DNA of 64,000 nucleotides from an uncultured Prevotellaceae bacterium (GCA_902776935.1 CACYRS010000004.1:1-64000), one strand, 5' to 3'. Positions 8,320 to 18,625 are shown, counted from the first letter of the stretch. Translations and numbers: made by a program. The notes: a model not told the origin generated them from the letters alone.

Positions 8320-8351
8320 CAAAGATAGGTATTATTTTCCAATTGGGCAAA
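8320..8351 (-). promoter_or_regulatory. greA: Promoter of greA leader
   Basis: On the minus strand, TTTG (8351-8348), a 20-bp spacer and TATCTTTG (8327-8320): a textbook Bacteroidetes promoter. The -33 element lies inside the last codons of the PAP2 gene. Confidence 0.8.
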
Positions 8352-9303
8352 TTTTTCTGCCTAAAAAATGCAAAAAGACATAAATCACGATGGCTGATAC
8401 CCATCCTCCGAGCACGTCGATGGCATAATGAGCCTGGATATAAACCGTTGAGAGACACATGAGCACGAAGAATGGCATCATGCCCCAGAACAACTTCCTG
8501 CAACGGGTTCTCCATGCGAGGATCATGAGGATGGTGGTCACTCCGACATGACTGCTGGGGAATGCAGCTGTAGGGCGCTCACCTGCCGCATGGGCACACT
8601 CTACGAGATAATAGCAGAATCCTTTATCCCATCCAGGAAGAGGTAATGCATCGCTGTGGGTCTGGAAATAGTTGCCCACATCTGGGAATACTCCTGCGGC
8701 GATATTGTCGAGACCCGCTGCCAGATAATAGAACTGCGGACCAGTGACAGGCAGGAAGATAAAGATCACGTAGTAGATAAAAAACGATGCAAGAATAATA
8801 AACGATGCCAGTTCGAACTCGGCATATCTCTTGAAGTAATAGAATACTGTCACTACGGCTATTAGCGGATAATAGGATGAGTAGCCAAGATGCATCAGTT
8901 CGCTGAATATCGGATTGCTGCACACCTGTGAGAAAAGTAGTGCAGGCTGGAATCCCCACATGCTCTGGTCGTATCCGGCAAAGAGAGGGTCCTGATTGGT
9001 GAAGAGCTTGTTGAACTCATATGTGTCGGGATACCACCACGACAACAGAATCAGCTGGAGTGATATCCTGCATAATATTGTGAACCGACAGGGTATAAGT
9101 CTGTATACAACCCATAAAGCCAGAGTAAGCATAGCTGCGTGGAAACGCAACCACAGCATTGGCTCAGGATTCTGTATCTTTGTTGTCATGAAGAGCATCA
9201 GCATAAGAGTGAGCAACAGATAGCCCATGATTAGCCATTCTATTGCCAACAGACCTTTGCGAGGCGTCTTCTCTATCCCAAAAAGAAATTTTATCAGAGC
9301 CAT
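8332..9303 (-). CDS. PAP2-superfamily membrane phosphatase/transferase
   Basis: 323 residues with about six to eight hydrophobic segments. The PAP2 motifs C2 (AFPSSHVG) and C3 (STVYIQAHYAIDVLGGW) are present, but the classical C1 KxxxxxxRP is not evident. This pattern suits the Aur1/inositol-phosphoceramide-synthase-like (PAP2_3) branch, which moves a phospho-headgroup between lipids, rather than a simple lipid phosphatase; that assignment is an inference. It overlaps the upstream epimerase gene by 10 nt, so they form an operon. It acts at the inner membrane with its active site on the periplasmic side. Confidence 0.8.
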   Translation of the reverse strand: MALIKFLFGIEKTPRKGLLAIEWLIMGYLLLTLMLMLFMTTKIQNPEPMLWLRFHAAMLTLALWVVYRLIPCRFTILCRISLQLILLSWWYPDTYEFNKLFTNQDPLFAGYDQSMWGFQPALLFSQVCSNPIFSELMHLGYSSYYPLIAVVTVFYYFKRYAEFELASFIILASFFIYYVIFIFLPVTGPQFYYLAAGLDNIAAGVFPDVGNYFQTHSDALPLPGWDKGFCYYLVECAHAAGERPTAAFPSSHVGVTTILMILAWRTRCRKLFWGMMPFFVLMCLSTVYIQAHYAIDVLGGWVSAIVIYVFLHFLGRKICPIGK

Positions 9304-10289
9304 CCTTGTTCCTTATACCATTTAATACTTCTGCTAACACCTTCTGCCAACTTTACTGTAGGCTTATATCCCAGTTCGTTGATAGCAGGCTGGATATCAC
9401 ATCGCCAGTTGCGCTGACGCAAGATGTTAAACTTGTCGTTATTGAGCGCAGTCACCTTACCAGTCATCCTTCCTATATATTCGCCAAAGAAGGTGATAAT
9501 TCTCAGCACCCATATAGGAGCAGTGATGCGAATCCACCAGGGACGACCCAGTTCTTCGTGGATAAGGTCGCTGAACGTTGTGCTCTGATATACCTCACCA
9601 TCGGAGAGGAAGTATTTACGCCCATTGTTGCCCTTGTCGAGAGCTAGGATTATGGCCTGTACAACATCTGATACATATACGAAAGTGATGTCCTGGCGTT
9701 TGTATCCCACAGCGAAGTCAGAGTGCTGTTTGATGCTCTTGGCCATCATAAAGTAGTCTTTCTCACGAGGACCATAGACTCCAGTGGGACGTAATATTAT
9801 ATAAGGTACGCGAGAACCTAATGACTCAAGATATTTCTCTGCGGCCAGTTTGCTGCGTCCGTATTCAGTATTGGGCCGGGGAGTGTCTGTCTCGCGGATC
9901 TCATCGTAAGGCTGTTGCTCCTTGATGGCTCCGAAGATACTGAGACTGCTTACGAAGACAAATCGCTTCAGGGGCATCTGAAGTTCGAGGATAGCGTCGA
10001 GGAGATTCTTTGTGCCTTCTGTATTGATGCGATGAAAGTCCTGTTTGTTCAGGCACTTTGTCACACCTGCGGCATGAACCACATAGTCGAAGTCATGACC
10101 CCGCAGTTGTTCGATGAGCTTAGCCTTTGACGAGAGGTTCAGTTCGATGAAGTTTATACGCTCATCCTTCAGATATTTCTTTGAGCTGCTTTTGCGTACG
10201 GCAGCCCAAGTGTCGAACCCCTTTTTCAGAGCTTCCTCCACGATAAAAGAGCCTATAAAACCGCTCGCTCCTGTAATTAATATCTTCAT
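9294..10289 (-). CDS. NAD(P)-dependent epimerase/dehydratase (extended SDR)
   Basis: 332 residues from the ATG at 10289. The longer frame to 10319 would begin inside the promoter. The Rossmann motif GASGFIGS is at residues 7-14 and the catalytic YGRSK lies in the middle, with the HAAGVTK strand end and LRPTGVYGPRE typical of extended SDRs. Family members act on nucleotide sugars, sterols or dihydroflavonol-type ketones; the substrate cannot be read from sequence. Its overlap with the PAP2 gene suggests a lipid or lipid-linked role, which is inference. Cytoplasmic. Confidence 0.85.
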   Translation of the reverse strand: MKILITGASGFIGSFIVEEALKKGFDTWAAVRKSSSKKYLKDERINFIELNLSSKAKLIEQLRGHDFDYVVHAAGVTKCLNKQDFHRINTEGTKNLLDAILELQMPLKRFVFVSSLSIFGAIKEQQPYDEIRETDTPRPNTEYGRSKLAAEKYLESLGSRVPYIILRPTGVYGPREKDYFMMAKSIKQHSDFAVGYKRQDITFVYVSDVVQAIILALDKGNNGRKYFLSDGEVYQSTTFSDLIHEELGRPWWIRITAPIWVLRIITFFGEYIGRMTGKVTALNNDKFNILRQRNWRCDIQPAINELGYKPTVKLAEGVSRSIKWYKEQGWL

Positions 10290-10308
10290 TTTCTTCGTAA
10301 TTTGGCTG

Positions 10309-10316
10309 CAAAGGTA
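10309..10316 (-). promoter_or_regulatory. -7 element for epimerase-PAP2 operon
   Basis: TACCTTTG on the minus strand, 19 nt before the ATG at 10289. Confidence 0.7.
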
Positions 10317-10389
10317 CAAAAATAACCTTAGATACGTTGAAAAAATGAAAATAATCTGTCTAATCTGCGAATTCTGCCGTTATTTTTCG

Positions 10390-10397
10390 TATCTTTG
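10390..10397 (+). promoter_or_regulatory. -7 element for rnr
   Basis: TATCTTTG, 30 nt before the chosen ATG at 10428. A TTG codon in frame at 10395 overlaps this element and cannot be the start. Confidence 0.7.
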
Positions 10398-10427
10398 CAC
10401 TCAGTAATCATTAAAAGAAATAAGTCT

Positions 10428-12626
10428 ATGGGAAAGAAGAAAGGTGGAAAACGGTTGGGAAAGAAGCAGGTCAGTGAGTTGCTTCAGAATCTCTTCCAGC
10501 ATAATCCGAATGAGACATTCTCGTTCAAGCAGATTTTCAAGGCTCTTAAGTTTGATACCCATCCTCTGAAGATGCTTGCCATCGACGTGATGGAGGAGAT
10601 GGCATGGGATGACTTCCTCTCAAAGGTAAGCGATAATTCATATCGTCTGAACATGAAGACACAAGTGCAGGAAGGTACATTCCGTCGTAAGGCTAATGGC
10701 CGTAACTCGTTCCTTCCTAATGATGGAGGCACTCCGGTGTTTGTGGCTGAACGTAACTCAATGTCGGCAATGGATGGCGACAAGGTGAAGGTATCTTATA
10801 TGGCCCGTCGCGACAAACATATCAAGGAGGCGATGGTCATTGAGATTGTAAAGCGTGCGCACGACCAGATAGTAGGAAAGCTGCGAGTAGAGAAGGATAT
10901 GGCCTTCCTCGTTCCCCAGGACCCAAACTTCATCCACGATATCATCATACCTAAGAGGAAACTCAAAGGAGGAAAGACGGATGATAAAGCCGTTGTCAAA
11001 GTGGTGCAGTGGCCTGATAATGAGCATAAAAACATTATCGGCTCTGTGATTGATGTCCTTGGTAAGACAGGTGAGAACAATGCCGAGATGCATGCAATCC
11101 TTGCACAGTATAATCTGCCTTATAAATATCCGAAGAACGTGGAGGAAGCTGCTGACAAGATTGATGCTGCCATTACACCTCAGGAGATAGATCGTCGTGA
11201 GGATTTCCGCGAGGTGTTTACATGTACTATAGACCCAAAGGACGCTAAGGACTTTGACGATGCACTCAGTATCCGTAAACTCGATAGTGGCTTGTGGGAG
11301 GTCGGTGTCCACATCGCTGACGTAAGTCACTATGTCCGTGAGGGTTCTACTATAGACAAAGAGGCATATAATCGTGCCACAAGTATCTATCTGGTGGATC
11401 GCACTATCCCGATGCTGCCAGAACGGCTATGTAACTTTATCTGTTCTCTGCGTCCTGATGAGGAGAAACTCTGTTATAGTGTGATCTTCCAGCTCGACGA
11501 TGAGGCAAATATCAAGAAGTGGCATCTGGCACATACTGTCATTAAGAGTGATCGTCGCTATGCCTATGAGGAGGTACAGCAGATACTCGAGGACAATGGT
11601 GTTAAGGATGGTACTGGTGAGCCTGCTCCCCCAGCAACGAAGAAGAATCCTTATAAGGGTGAGAATGCAGAGCAGCTTATCAAACTCGATGCCCTCGCAA
11701 AGAAACTGCGTGCAGCACGATTCAAGAATGGTTCTGTAAAGTTTGATCGTGAGGAGCTCCATTTCGATATCGACGAGAAGGGCAAGCCGATAAAGGCATA
11801 CTTCAAGACCTCTCGTGATGCAAACAAGCTTATCGAGGAGTTTATGTTGCTGGCTAATAAGACTGTTGCAGAATCGATAGGTCGTGTGAAGAAGGGTGCA
11901 AAGGCAAAGACGCTTCCTTATCGTGTGCATGACCAGCCAGATCCGCAGAAACTCGAAAACCTGCGTCAGTTTGTGTCTAAGTTCGGATACAAGGTGAAGA
12001 CAAGTGGTACTAAGGGGGCCATCACAAAGTCGCTCAACAGCCTTATGGCTGATGCAGAAGGCACAAGAGAACAGAATGCCATCGAGACAGTTGCCCTGAG
12101 AGCAATGATGAAGGCGAAGTATAGTGTGCATAACATCGGGCACTATGGCCTGGCTTTCGATTATTATACACATTTCACATCACCAATTCGTCGTTATCCG
12201 GATATGATGGTTCATCGTCTGCTGACGAAGTACCAGGATGGCGCCCGTTCAGCCAATAAGGATAAGTATGAGGAGTTCTGTGAGCATTGCAGCGATATGG
12301 AACAGATATCTCAGAATGCAGAGCGCGACTCTATCAAGTATAAGATGGTGGAGTTTATGGAGGATAAGATAGGAAATACCTATGATGCCCATATCTCTGG
12401 GCTTACGTCATACGGTATCTATGCCCAGATAGATGAGAACCACTGCGAGGGAATGATACCTATTCGCGACTTAGGTAATGACTATTACGATTTTGACGAG
12501 AAGAACTTCGTAATCGTAGGTCGTCGTAATCACACAAAGTATCAGCTTGGCGATCCTATCCGCATTCAGGTGGCTCGTGCTAATGTGGAACGTAAACAAC
12601 TTGACTTTACCTTAGCGGAGGACTGA
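10428..12626 (+). CDS. rnr: Ribonuclease R (RNB-family 3'-5' exoribonuclease)
   Basis: 732 residues from MGKKKGGKR. A lysine-rich N-terminus precedes a winged-helix region (~20-80), cold-shock-like OB folds, and the RNB catalytic domain with TIDPKDAKDFDDALS (metal-binding Asp cluster), IADVSHYV and FTSPIRRYPDMMVHRLL. A C-terminal S1 domain contains ISGLTSYGIYAQI. It degrades structured RNA processively. The next gene begins 5 nt after the stop, so they are probably co-transcribed. The length is normal for the family. Confidence 0.95.
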   Translation: MGKKKGGKRLGKKQVSELLQNLFQHNPNETFSFKQIFKALKFDTHPLKMLAIDVMEEMAWDDFLSKVSDNSYRLNMKTQVQEGTFRRKANGRNSFLPNDGGTPVFVAERNSMSAMDGDKVKVSYMARRDKHIKEAMVIEIVKRAHDQIVGKLRVEKDMAFLVPQDPNFIHDIIIPKRKLKGGKTDDKAVVKVVQWPDNEHKNIIGSVIDVLGKTGENNAEMHAILAQYNLPYKYPKNVEEAADKIDAAITPQEIDRREDFREVFTCTIDPKDAKDFDDALSIRKLDSGLWEVGVHIADVSHYVREGSTIDKEAYNRATSIYLVDRTIPMLPERLCNFICSLRPDEEKLCYSVIFQLDDEANIKKWHLAHTVIKSDRRYAYEEVQQILEDNGVKDGTGEPAPPATKKNPYKGENAEQLIKLDALAKKLRAARFKNGSVKFDREELHFDIDEKGKPIKAYFKTSRDANKLIEEFMLLANKTVAESIGRVKKGAKAKTLPYRVHDQPDPQKLENLRQFVSKFGYKVKTSGTKGAITKSLNSLMADAEGTREQNAIETVALRAMMKAKYSVHNIGHYGLAFDYYTHFTSPIRRYPDMMVHRLLTKYQDGARSANKDKYEEFCEHCSDMEQISQNAERDSIKYKMVEFMEDKIGNTYDAHISGLTSYGIYAQIDENHCEGMIPIRDLGNDYYDFDEKNFVIVGRRNHTKYQLGDPIRIQVARANVERKQLDFTLAED

Positions 12627-12631
12627 TACCG

Positions 12632-13318
12632 ATGGCCATCCGTTATACAAGGAAAGAAGAAATATGGAATGCCTCCTCGCATGGTGGGGGCATTCTTTTG
12701 GGTGTTGTGGTAGGCATCATCTTTTTGGTATGGTGCTTTCAAAGCGACAACAACTGGGCGAGGGTAGGAGTGATACTATACCTCTTTGGCATGTTGGGCT
12801 CTTATATCGCTTCTACATTGTATCATGCTCTGCCAGCCTACGAGCGTTACAAGGGCGGAGGTCTGTTGGGACATCGGTCAAAGTGGAAGGATCGTCTGAG
12901 GAAGTGGGATCATGCTGCTATCTACTGGCATATCGCAGGTTCGTACTCTCCTCTCACCCTTACGGCCCTTCGCGAACAGGGATACTGGGGCTGGAGCCTT
13001 TTCTCGTTTGTGTGGGCTTGCGCTATTGCTGGTACGATAGTTAGTTTTGTGAAGTTAAAAGAGCACTCTAACATCGAGACTTTCTGTTTTGTGGGCATGG
13101 GTCTGAGTATACTTGTGGCATTCAAACCGCTTATTGACTCTGTTTCTACTGCAGCGTTTATATGGATTGTCGCAGAGGGAGTATGTTATATCACGGGTGC
13201 TTTGTTCTACTCCTTAAACAAGAAGAAATACATGCATTCCATTTTTCATTTCTTTGTTCTTGCTGGAAGCGTCTGCCATATCATTGCGGTGTGGGATGTA
13301 CTTATGGAGCAACTCTAA
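12632..13318 (+). CDS. Hemolysin III / PAQR family membrane protein
   Basis: 228 residues with seven predicted membrane helices. Family marks are NASSHGGGILLG near the N-terminus, STLYHALP, and DHAAIYWHIAGSYSP, which supply the conserved His/Asp/Ser set thought to bind a metal, plus a late FFVLAGSVCHIIAV. Bacterial members (YqfA/HlyIII) have no settled biochemical function; a hydrolase role by analogy to PAQR receptors is a hypothesis. It follows rnr by 5 nt. Confidence 0.9.
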   Translation: MAIRYTRKEEIWNASSHGGGILLGVVVGIIFLVWCFQSDNNWARVGVILYLFGMLGSYIASTLYHALPAYERYKGGGLLGHRSKWKDRLRKWDHAAIYWHIAGSYSPLTLTALREQGYWGWSLFSFVWACAIAGTIVSFVKLKEHSNIETFCFVGMGLSILVAFKPLIDSVSTAAFIWIVAEGVCYITGALFYSLNKKKYMHSIFHFFVLAGSVCHIIAVWDVLMEQL

Positions 13319-13354
13319 AGAAATGATAAATGATAGCTGATAAATGAAAAATCC

Positions 13355-13386
13355 TTTGGTGGTTTGAGCTATATTTATTAATTTTG
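13355..13386 (+). promoter_or_regulatory. Promoter for CoA-transferase gene
   Basis: TTTG (13355-13358), a 20-bp spacer and TAATTTTG (13379-13386), 28 nt before the ATG. Confidence 0.75.
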
Positions 13387-13414
13387 CACGCAAAATTTGC
13401 AAATTTAACAGATT

Positions 13415-14920
13415 ATGGCTTATACACGTATTACTGCTGCAGAGGCTGCAGCAATGATTAAGAATGGCGAACATATCGCTATGAGTGGCTTTACACCAGC
13501 AGGTGTGGCCAAGGCAACAACAAAGGAACTGGCAAAGATCGCCGTTGCTGAGCACGAGGCTGGTCGTGAGTTCAAGGTAGCAATCTTCACAGGTGCTTCT
13601 ACAGGACAGAGCACAGATGGTGACCTGGCTAACGCCCAGGCTATCCTCTATCGTGCTCCTTACACCACCAATCCCGATTTCCGTAAGCATGTGAATATGG
13701 GCGAAATCCCATACAACGACCTGCATCTGAGCCACATGGCACAGGAGCTGCGTTATGGGTTCTATGGTCCATTAGACTGGGCTATCCTAGAGGTATGTGA
13801 TATTGAAGAGGCTGGTAATGACTATCATGTATATCTGACTGCTGCCGGTGGCATCTCTCCAACAGCTGCCCGTCTGGCAAAGCATGTTATTCTTGAACTC
13901 AACTCATTCCACAATCCTAATGCGAAGTTCATCCATGATGTGTATGAGCCTCTCGATCCTCCTTATCGCAAGGCTATTCCCATTGAGCATGTAGGTGATC
14001 GTATTGGTCAGCCTTATGTAAGTATCCCTAAGGATAAGGTTGTTGGTGTAGTGGAGTGTAATATCCCAGATGAGGCTCGTGCCTTCAAGGACAGTGATCC
14101 AGTAACAGATAAGATCGGATTCCTTACAGCTGAGTTCCTCGTAGAGGAGATGCATAAGGGTCGTATTCCTAAGGAGTTCCTGCCTCTGCAGAGTGGTGTG
14201 GGCTCAACAGCTAATGCTATTCTTGGTGCCCTTGGACAGGACAAGCACGTGCCCGACTTCAATATCTATACAGAGGTATTGCAGGACAGCGTGGTTGCAA
14301 TGATGCTTAATGGCCGGGTAAAGGATGCTTCTGCTTGTTCATTGACAGTATCTAATGAGTGTCTGATGCAGGTATATGACAATATGGACTATTTCAAGAA
14401 CCATCTGACTCTGCGCCAGAGTGAGATTTCAAACTCTCCTGAGATTATCCGTCGATTAGGTGTTATCGCTATCAATACTGCTATCGAGGCCGACCTTTAT
14501 GGTAATGTAAACTCAACTCATATCAGTGGTACGAAGATGATGAACGGTATCGGCGGTTCTGGTGACTTCATCCGTAATGCTTATCTGAGTATCTTCACTT
14601 GTCCTTCTGTGGCTAAGGGCGGTGTGATTTCTTCTATCGTTCCTTTCGTAAGCCATCAGGACAGCTCAGAGCACGATGTGAATATCATCGTAACAGAGCA
14701 GGGTGTTGCCGACCTTCGTGGCAAGGGCCCAATCCAGCGTGCTGAGACAATCATCGAGAACTGTGCACATCCTGACTACAAGCAGCTGCTTTGGGACTAC
14801 CTGAAGATTGCCAAGATGGGTCAGACACGTCATAACCTGCCTGCTGCTTTCGCTATGCACGATACACTGGCTCGTAAGGGTGACATGAAGTTGACAGATT
14901 TCTCTGAATACGTAAAATAA
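13415..14920 (+). CDS. Succinyl/propionyl-CoA:acetate CoA-transferase family (acetyl-CoA hydrolase/transferase)
   Basis: 501 residues of the class I CoA-transferase family. The catalytic Glu is Glu287 in [22 protein letters not shown] near the N-terminus and [16 protein letters not shown] and [14 protein letters not shown] in the C-terminal half are family signatures. It moves CoA between acyl groups (succinate, acetate, propionate) and in a Prevotella-type fermenter probably links succinate/propionate formation to acetate and ATP. Which acids it prefers cannot be read from sequence. A strong promoter and high codon bias suggest high expression. cysS starts 2 nt after the stop. Confidence 0.9.
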   Translation: MAYTRITAAEAAAMIKNGEHIAMSGFTPAGVAKATTKELAKIAVAEHEAGREFKVAIFTGASTGQSTDGDLANAQAILYRAPYTTNPDFRKHVNMGEIPYNDLHLSHMAQELRYGFYGPLDWAILEVCDIEEAGNDYHVYLTAAGGISPTAARLAKHVILELNSFHNPNAKFIHDVYEPLDPPYRKAIPIEHVGDRIGQPYVSIPKDKVVGVVECNIPDEARAFKDSDPVTDKIGFLTAEFLVEEMHKGRIPKEFLPLQSGVGSTANAILGALGQDKHVPDFNIYTEVLQDSVVAMMLNGRVKDASACSLTVSNECLMQVYDNMDYFKNHLTLRQSEISNSPEIIRRLGVIAINTAIEADLYGNVNSTHISGTKMMNGIGGSGDFIRNAYLSIFTCPSVAKGGVISSIVPFVSHQDSSEHDVNIIVTEQGVADLRGKGPIQRAETIIENCAHPDYKQLLWDYLKIAKMGQTRHNLPAAFAMHDTLARKGDMKLTDFSEYVK

Positions 14921-14922
14921 TA

Positions 14923-16413
14923 ATGGAATCAAAATTAGTTATCTATAATACGCTTACTCGTCAGAAGGAGCGTTTCGAACCTCTGCATGCACCCAATGTG
15001 GGAATGTATGTCTGTGGTCCTACTGTTTATGGTGATCCCCATCTGGGACATGCGCGTCCTGCCATCACTTTCGACCTGGTGTTCCGTTATCTGAAACATC
15101 TCGGTTATAAAGTGAGATATGTACGTAACATTACTGATGTAGGTCATTTGGAGCACGATGCCGATGAGGGTGAGGATAAGATTGCAAAGAAAGCCCGTCT
15201 GGAGCAGCTTGAGCCGATGGAGATAGCACAGTACTATACGAATCGATATCATGCTGCGATGGATGCTTTGAACGTACTGCGTCCTTCCATCGAGCCACAT
15301 GCAACAGGTCATATCATCGAACAACAGCAGCTGGTGAAGCAAATCATCGACAACGGTTTCGCTTACGAGAGCAATGGTTCGATATATTTCGATATCGAGG
15401 CTTATAATAAGAAGTTTAAGTATGGTATCCTCTCAGGTCGTAGCCTTGAGAATATTAAGGACGAGAGTCGTGAGCTGGCAGGTATAGGTGAAAAGAAGAA
15501 TCAGGCAGACTTCGCTCTTTGGAAGAAGGCTCAGCCTGAGCACATTATGCGCTGGCCATCGGCTTGGAGTGACGGTTTCCCAGGCTGGCACTGTGAGTGT
15601 ACAGCTATGGGACGTAAGTACCTGGGTGAGGAGTTTGATATTCATGGTGGAGGTATGGATCTTGTGTTCCCGCATCACGAGTGTGAGATAGCACAGGCAC
15701 AGGCTTCTATGGGGCATCAGGCTGTAAAGTACTGGATGCATAATAACATGCTGACCATCAATGGACAGAAGATGGGTAAGTCGTATAATAACTTCATCAC
15801 TTTGGAGCAGTTCTTTACTGGTAATCATCCTCTGTTGGAGAAGGCTTACTCTGCAATGACTATCCGCTTCTTTGTCCTGAGTGCCCATTATCGTGGTACG
15901 GTTGACTTCTCTAACGAGGCTCTTGTTGCTGCAGAGAAGGGACTGGAGAAGTTGCTCAATGCTATTTCTGACCTGGATCGTGTTCAGGTAAGCGATAAGT
16001 GCGATGCAGAGACTGAGAAAGTGGTGAAAAGTCTGCGCCAGAAGTGCTATGATGCGATGAACGACGACTTTGCCACACCTCAGGTTATCAGTAATCTCTT
16101 TGAGGCTTGCACTACTATTAATAAGCTCATTGATCATAAGGCAACTATCTGCTCTGAATGTCTGGCAGAATTGAAAGAGGTGATGCATCTCTTCACATTC
16201 GACATCCTGGGACTGAAGGCAGAAAACTCTGGCTCAAACGATGCCCGCGAGGAAGCTTTTGGCAAGGTGGTAGATATGGTATTGGATCTGCGTGCTAAGG
16301 CAAAGGCCGATAAAGATTGGGCTACAAGTGATAAGATCCGTGATGAACTCGCAGCAGCAGGCTTCGAGGTTAAGGATACTAAGGACGGTGTTACCTGGAA
16401 ACTGAATAAATAG
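14923..16413 (+). CDS. cysS: Cysteinyl-tRNA synthetase
   Basis: 496 residues, class I synthetase. The HIGH motif appears as HLGHARP (residues ~43-49) after [11 protein letters not shown]. Zn ligands are the Cys of MYVCGPT, the Cys of [10 protein letters not shown] and His/Glu of PHHECE. KMSKS appears as KMGKS (~283-287). A C-terminal DALR helical domain follows. It charges tRNA-Cys. It sits 2 nt behind the CoA-transferase gene. Confidence 0.96.
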   Translation: MESKLVIYNTLTRQKERFEPLHAPNVGMYVCGPTVYGDPHLGHARPAITFDLVFRYLKHLGYKVRYVRNITDVGHLEHDADEGEDKIAKKARLEQLEPMEIAQYYTNRYHAAMDALNVLRPSIEPHATGHIIEQQQLVKQIIDNGFAYESNGSIYFDIEAYNKKFKYGILSGRSLENIKDESRELAGIGEKKNQADFALWKKAQPEHIMRWPSAWSDGFPGWHCECTAMGRKYLGEEFDIHGGGMDLVFPHHECEIAQAQASMGHQAVKYWMHNNMLTINGQKMGKSYNNFITLEQFFTGNHPLLEKAYSAMTIRFFVLSAHYRGTVDFSNEALVAAEKGLEKLLNAISDLDRVQVSDKCDAETEKVVKSLRQKCYDAMNDDFATPQVISNLFEACTTINKLIDHKATICSECLAELKEVMHLFTFDILGLKAENSGSNDAREEAFGKVVDMVLDLRAKAKADKDWATSDKIRDELAAAGFEVKDTKDGVTWKLNK

Positions 16414-16420
16414 TATCTTT

Positions 16421-18625
16421 GTGAAGAAGATTGTCTGTCTGATATTGGCTGTACTTGTTGCATTGCCCTTTTTCTCTGCTGAGCGCAAGAAAGTGGCAGT
16501 GGTGTTGAGTGGTGGCGGTGCAAAAGGTACAGCTCATATTGGTGCGCTTAAAGTTATTGAGCGTGCTGGTATTCCAATAGATATCGTGACAGGCACTTCG
16601 ATGGGTAGTCTTGTGGGCGGCCTTTATGCCATAGGATATAATTCTGAAGCCCTTGACACTCTCGTGAGGGGACTGGACTGGACTTACTTACTGAGTGATC
16701 GTGAGAATATGAGTCGCCAGAATATTATCGATAGGAAAAGGCAGAACACCTATATTATCTCTCACGGACTGACCATTGGCAAAAAGAATAATAATGATGG
16801 AGGAATTATCAAGGGCAGAAACATAAGCATGTTGCTTGAGAAACTCTGCATGGGTTATGCTGACTCATTGGATTTCAACAAATTACCCATTCCTTTTGCT
16901 TGTGTAGCCACCAATATCGTAGATAATTCAGAGGTGGATATTCATTCCGGTCGTCTGCCTCAGGCATTGAGGGCCTCGATGGCAATACCGGCTTTCTTCT
17001 CCCCTGTGCGTATGGGAGATATGGTGCTGGTGGATGGTGGTATGACAAACAACTATCCTGTAGATCTCGCCAGAGCTATGGGAGCTGATGTCGTCATAGG
17101 TGTCACTGTGCAGGACTCACTTAGAACGGCTGAAAAATTGAATAGCACCCTTAGCATATTGCTTCAGATCGTTGATTTCAATGTGATGAACAAGTATGAT
17201 GAGAACGTTGCTAATACAGATGTCCATATCCGTGTGGATCCCTCAGGCTATTCTACTGCCAGCTTTAATACCGCAGCCATTGATACGTTGATCAATCGTG
17301 GCGAGGCAGAGGCTATGCGACATTGGGATGAGTTGCTGGCATTAAAAAAGTATATAGGCGTTGATCCTGATTATAAACATGTAAAGCTCAATCCCATCAG
17401 TCCGAGAGCTATGACAGAAAAGGTGTACGTCAAGAGTGTTACTTTTGAAAATATGACACCTCAAGACGAGGACTTTTTGCGAGCTAAATTCCGTCTGGAC
17501 AGACTTGATAGCATAACAGGTAGGCAAGAGGAGGAGATTACGACTTCTATGCGTACTGACCTGTTTTACCAGACCGCAACATCACGTCTTGTTGAGGAAA
17601 AGGATGGTTATCGTCTGGTTTTGACAGCAGGTAATAGAAAGACGAGCCAGGTGAATCTTGGTTTTCGTTTCGATACCGAGGAAATGGTGGCTCTGCAGTT
17701 GAATGCCAATTTGCCTTTGAAGAAGACACTCTTGGTGAACTCTGACTTGACTTTACGTTTGGGAAAAAGAACGTTGGCTGGAGGCAATATTGTCTTCCAC
17801 CCTCGTGTCTTAAGATTCTCACGTCCAGCCTTCTCATATTTTTTCCGGCATAACGAGATTGATGTCTATCATAAGGGAGAAAGGGAGTATATCGTAACCT
17901 ATAATTCTCATCAGACATCTTTTGAACCTGTGAATGTGACAATTAGGAATTTCGAATTCAAGGCAGGACTGCGTTGGGATTATTATCATTTTGTTGATAA
18001 GTTAAAGTCAGATTCGTCACGACTGGTGGAGTTTGATAATGGTCATTACTTTATCTGGCAGGCTCAGTTGGAGTTTAACTCTGAAGATAATTGGTATTTC
18101 CCCTCACGTGGCGGACGCTTTGTGGCACGTTATGCATATATCACAGATAATCTTGCCAAAATTAATGGGCGACTTGGTATTTCTGATGTGAGTGCATCGT
18201 GGCGTAAGTCCTTCCCACTTAGTGAGCGATTCACCCTTGAGAGTCTGTTATATGGGCGTCTGCTCTTTGGTGCCGAAATTCCTCATATTTATGGTAACAT
18301 AATTGGAGGAAATACTTTTGGGCATTACGTGGAACAACAGATGCCATTTGCAGGACTTGGGCATGTGGAGTATGCAGAGCGTGATTTCGTAGGTTGGCAG
18401 CTACAGGCTCGTCAGCGACTTGGAAAGAGTCATTATTTTTGTTTCTTATCAGCAGTAGCCCAGCATGCTCCAGAAGTAAAGCAGCTGATGAAAACCAAAA
18501 CCCTCATAGGTGGTCAGTTGGCATATTATTACAATTCTATCTTTGGCCCTCTTGGAGCTTCTTTAGGATATAGTAATATCTCCAAGACTCCTTATTTCTA
18601 TATTAATCTCGGATATGAGTTCTAA
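16421..18625 (+). CDS. Patatin-like phospholipase with outer-membrane barrel (PlpD-type)
   Basis: 734 residues from a GTG at 16421, chosen because it gives an immediate signal peptide (KKIVCLILAVLVALPFFSA). The patatin domain has the oxyanion loop SGGGAKGTAHIG, nucleophile motif GTSMGSL and catalytic Asp in VDGGMTNNYP. A POTRA-like region (~340-410) leads into a ~300-residue Omp85-type 16-strand barrel ending in Phe (YINLGYEF). Such type Vd-like proteins expose or release a phospholipase at the outer membrane. It follows cysS by 7 nt. Its last 4 nt overlap the convergent protease gene. Confidence 0.9.
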   Translation: MKKIVCLILAVLVALPFFSAERKKVAVVLSGGGAKGTAHIGALKVIERAGIPIDIVTGTSMGSLVGGLYAIGYNSEALDTLVRGLDWTYLLSDRENMSRQNIIDRKRQNTYIISHGLTIGKKNNNDGGIIKGRNISMLLEKLCMGYADSLDFNKLPIPFACVATNIVDNSEVDIHSGRLPQALRASMAIPAFFSPVRMGDMVLVDGGMTNNYPVDLARAMGADVVIGVTVQDSLRTAEKLNSTLSILLQIVDFNVMNKYDENVANTDVHIRVDPSGYSTASFNTAAIDTLINRGEAEAMRHWDELLALKKYIGVDPDYKHVKLNPISPRAMTEKVYVKSVTFENMTPQDEDFLRAKFRLDRLDSITGRQEEEITTSMRTDLFYQTATSRLVEEKDGYRLVLTAGNRKTSQVNLGFRFDTEEMVALQLNANLPLKKTLLVNSDLTLRLGKRTLAGGNIVFHPRVLRFSRPAFSYFFRHNEIDVYHKGEREYIVTYNSHQTSFEPVNVTIRNFEFKAGLRWDYYHFVDKLKSDSSRLVEFDNGHYFIWQAQLEFNSEDNWYFPSRGGRFVARYAYITDNLAKINGRLGISDVSASWRKSFPLSERFTLESLLYGRLLFGAEIPHIYGNIIGGNTFGHYVEQQMPFAGLGHVEYAERDFVGWQLQARQRLGKSHYFCFLSAVAQHAPEVKQLMKTKTLIGGQLAYYYNSIFGPLGASLGYSNISKTPYFYINLGYEF

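Noticed and set aside
11427..12173. 248-codon open frame antisense to rnr
   Set aside because: Lies wholly opposite the RNB catalytic domain with biased Leu/Cys/His composition; not a credible gene.
15433..16188. 251-codon open frame antisense to cysS
   Set aside because: Opposite a synthetase with all motifs intact; composition is that of a reverse complement.
16414..16421. TATCTTTG promoter-like element before the patatin gene
   Set aside because: It overlaps the first base of the GTG start, so it cannot drive this start; read-through from cysS (7-nt gap) is simpler. A downstream start would remove the signal peptide.
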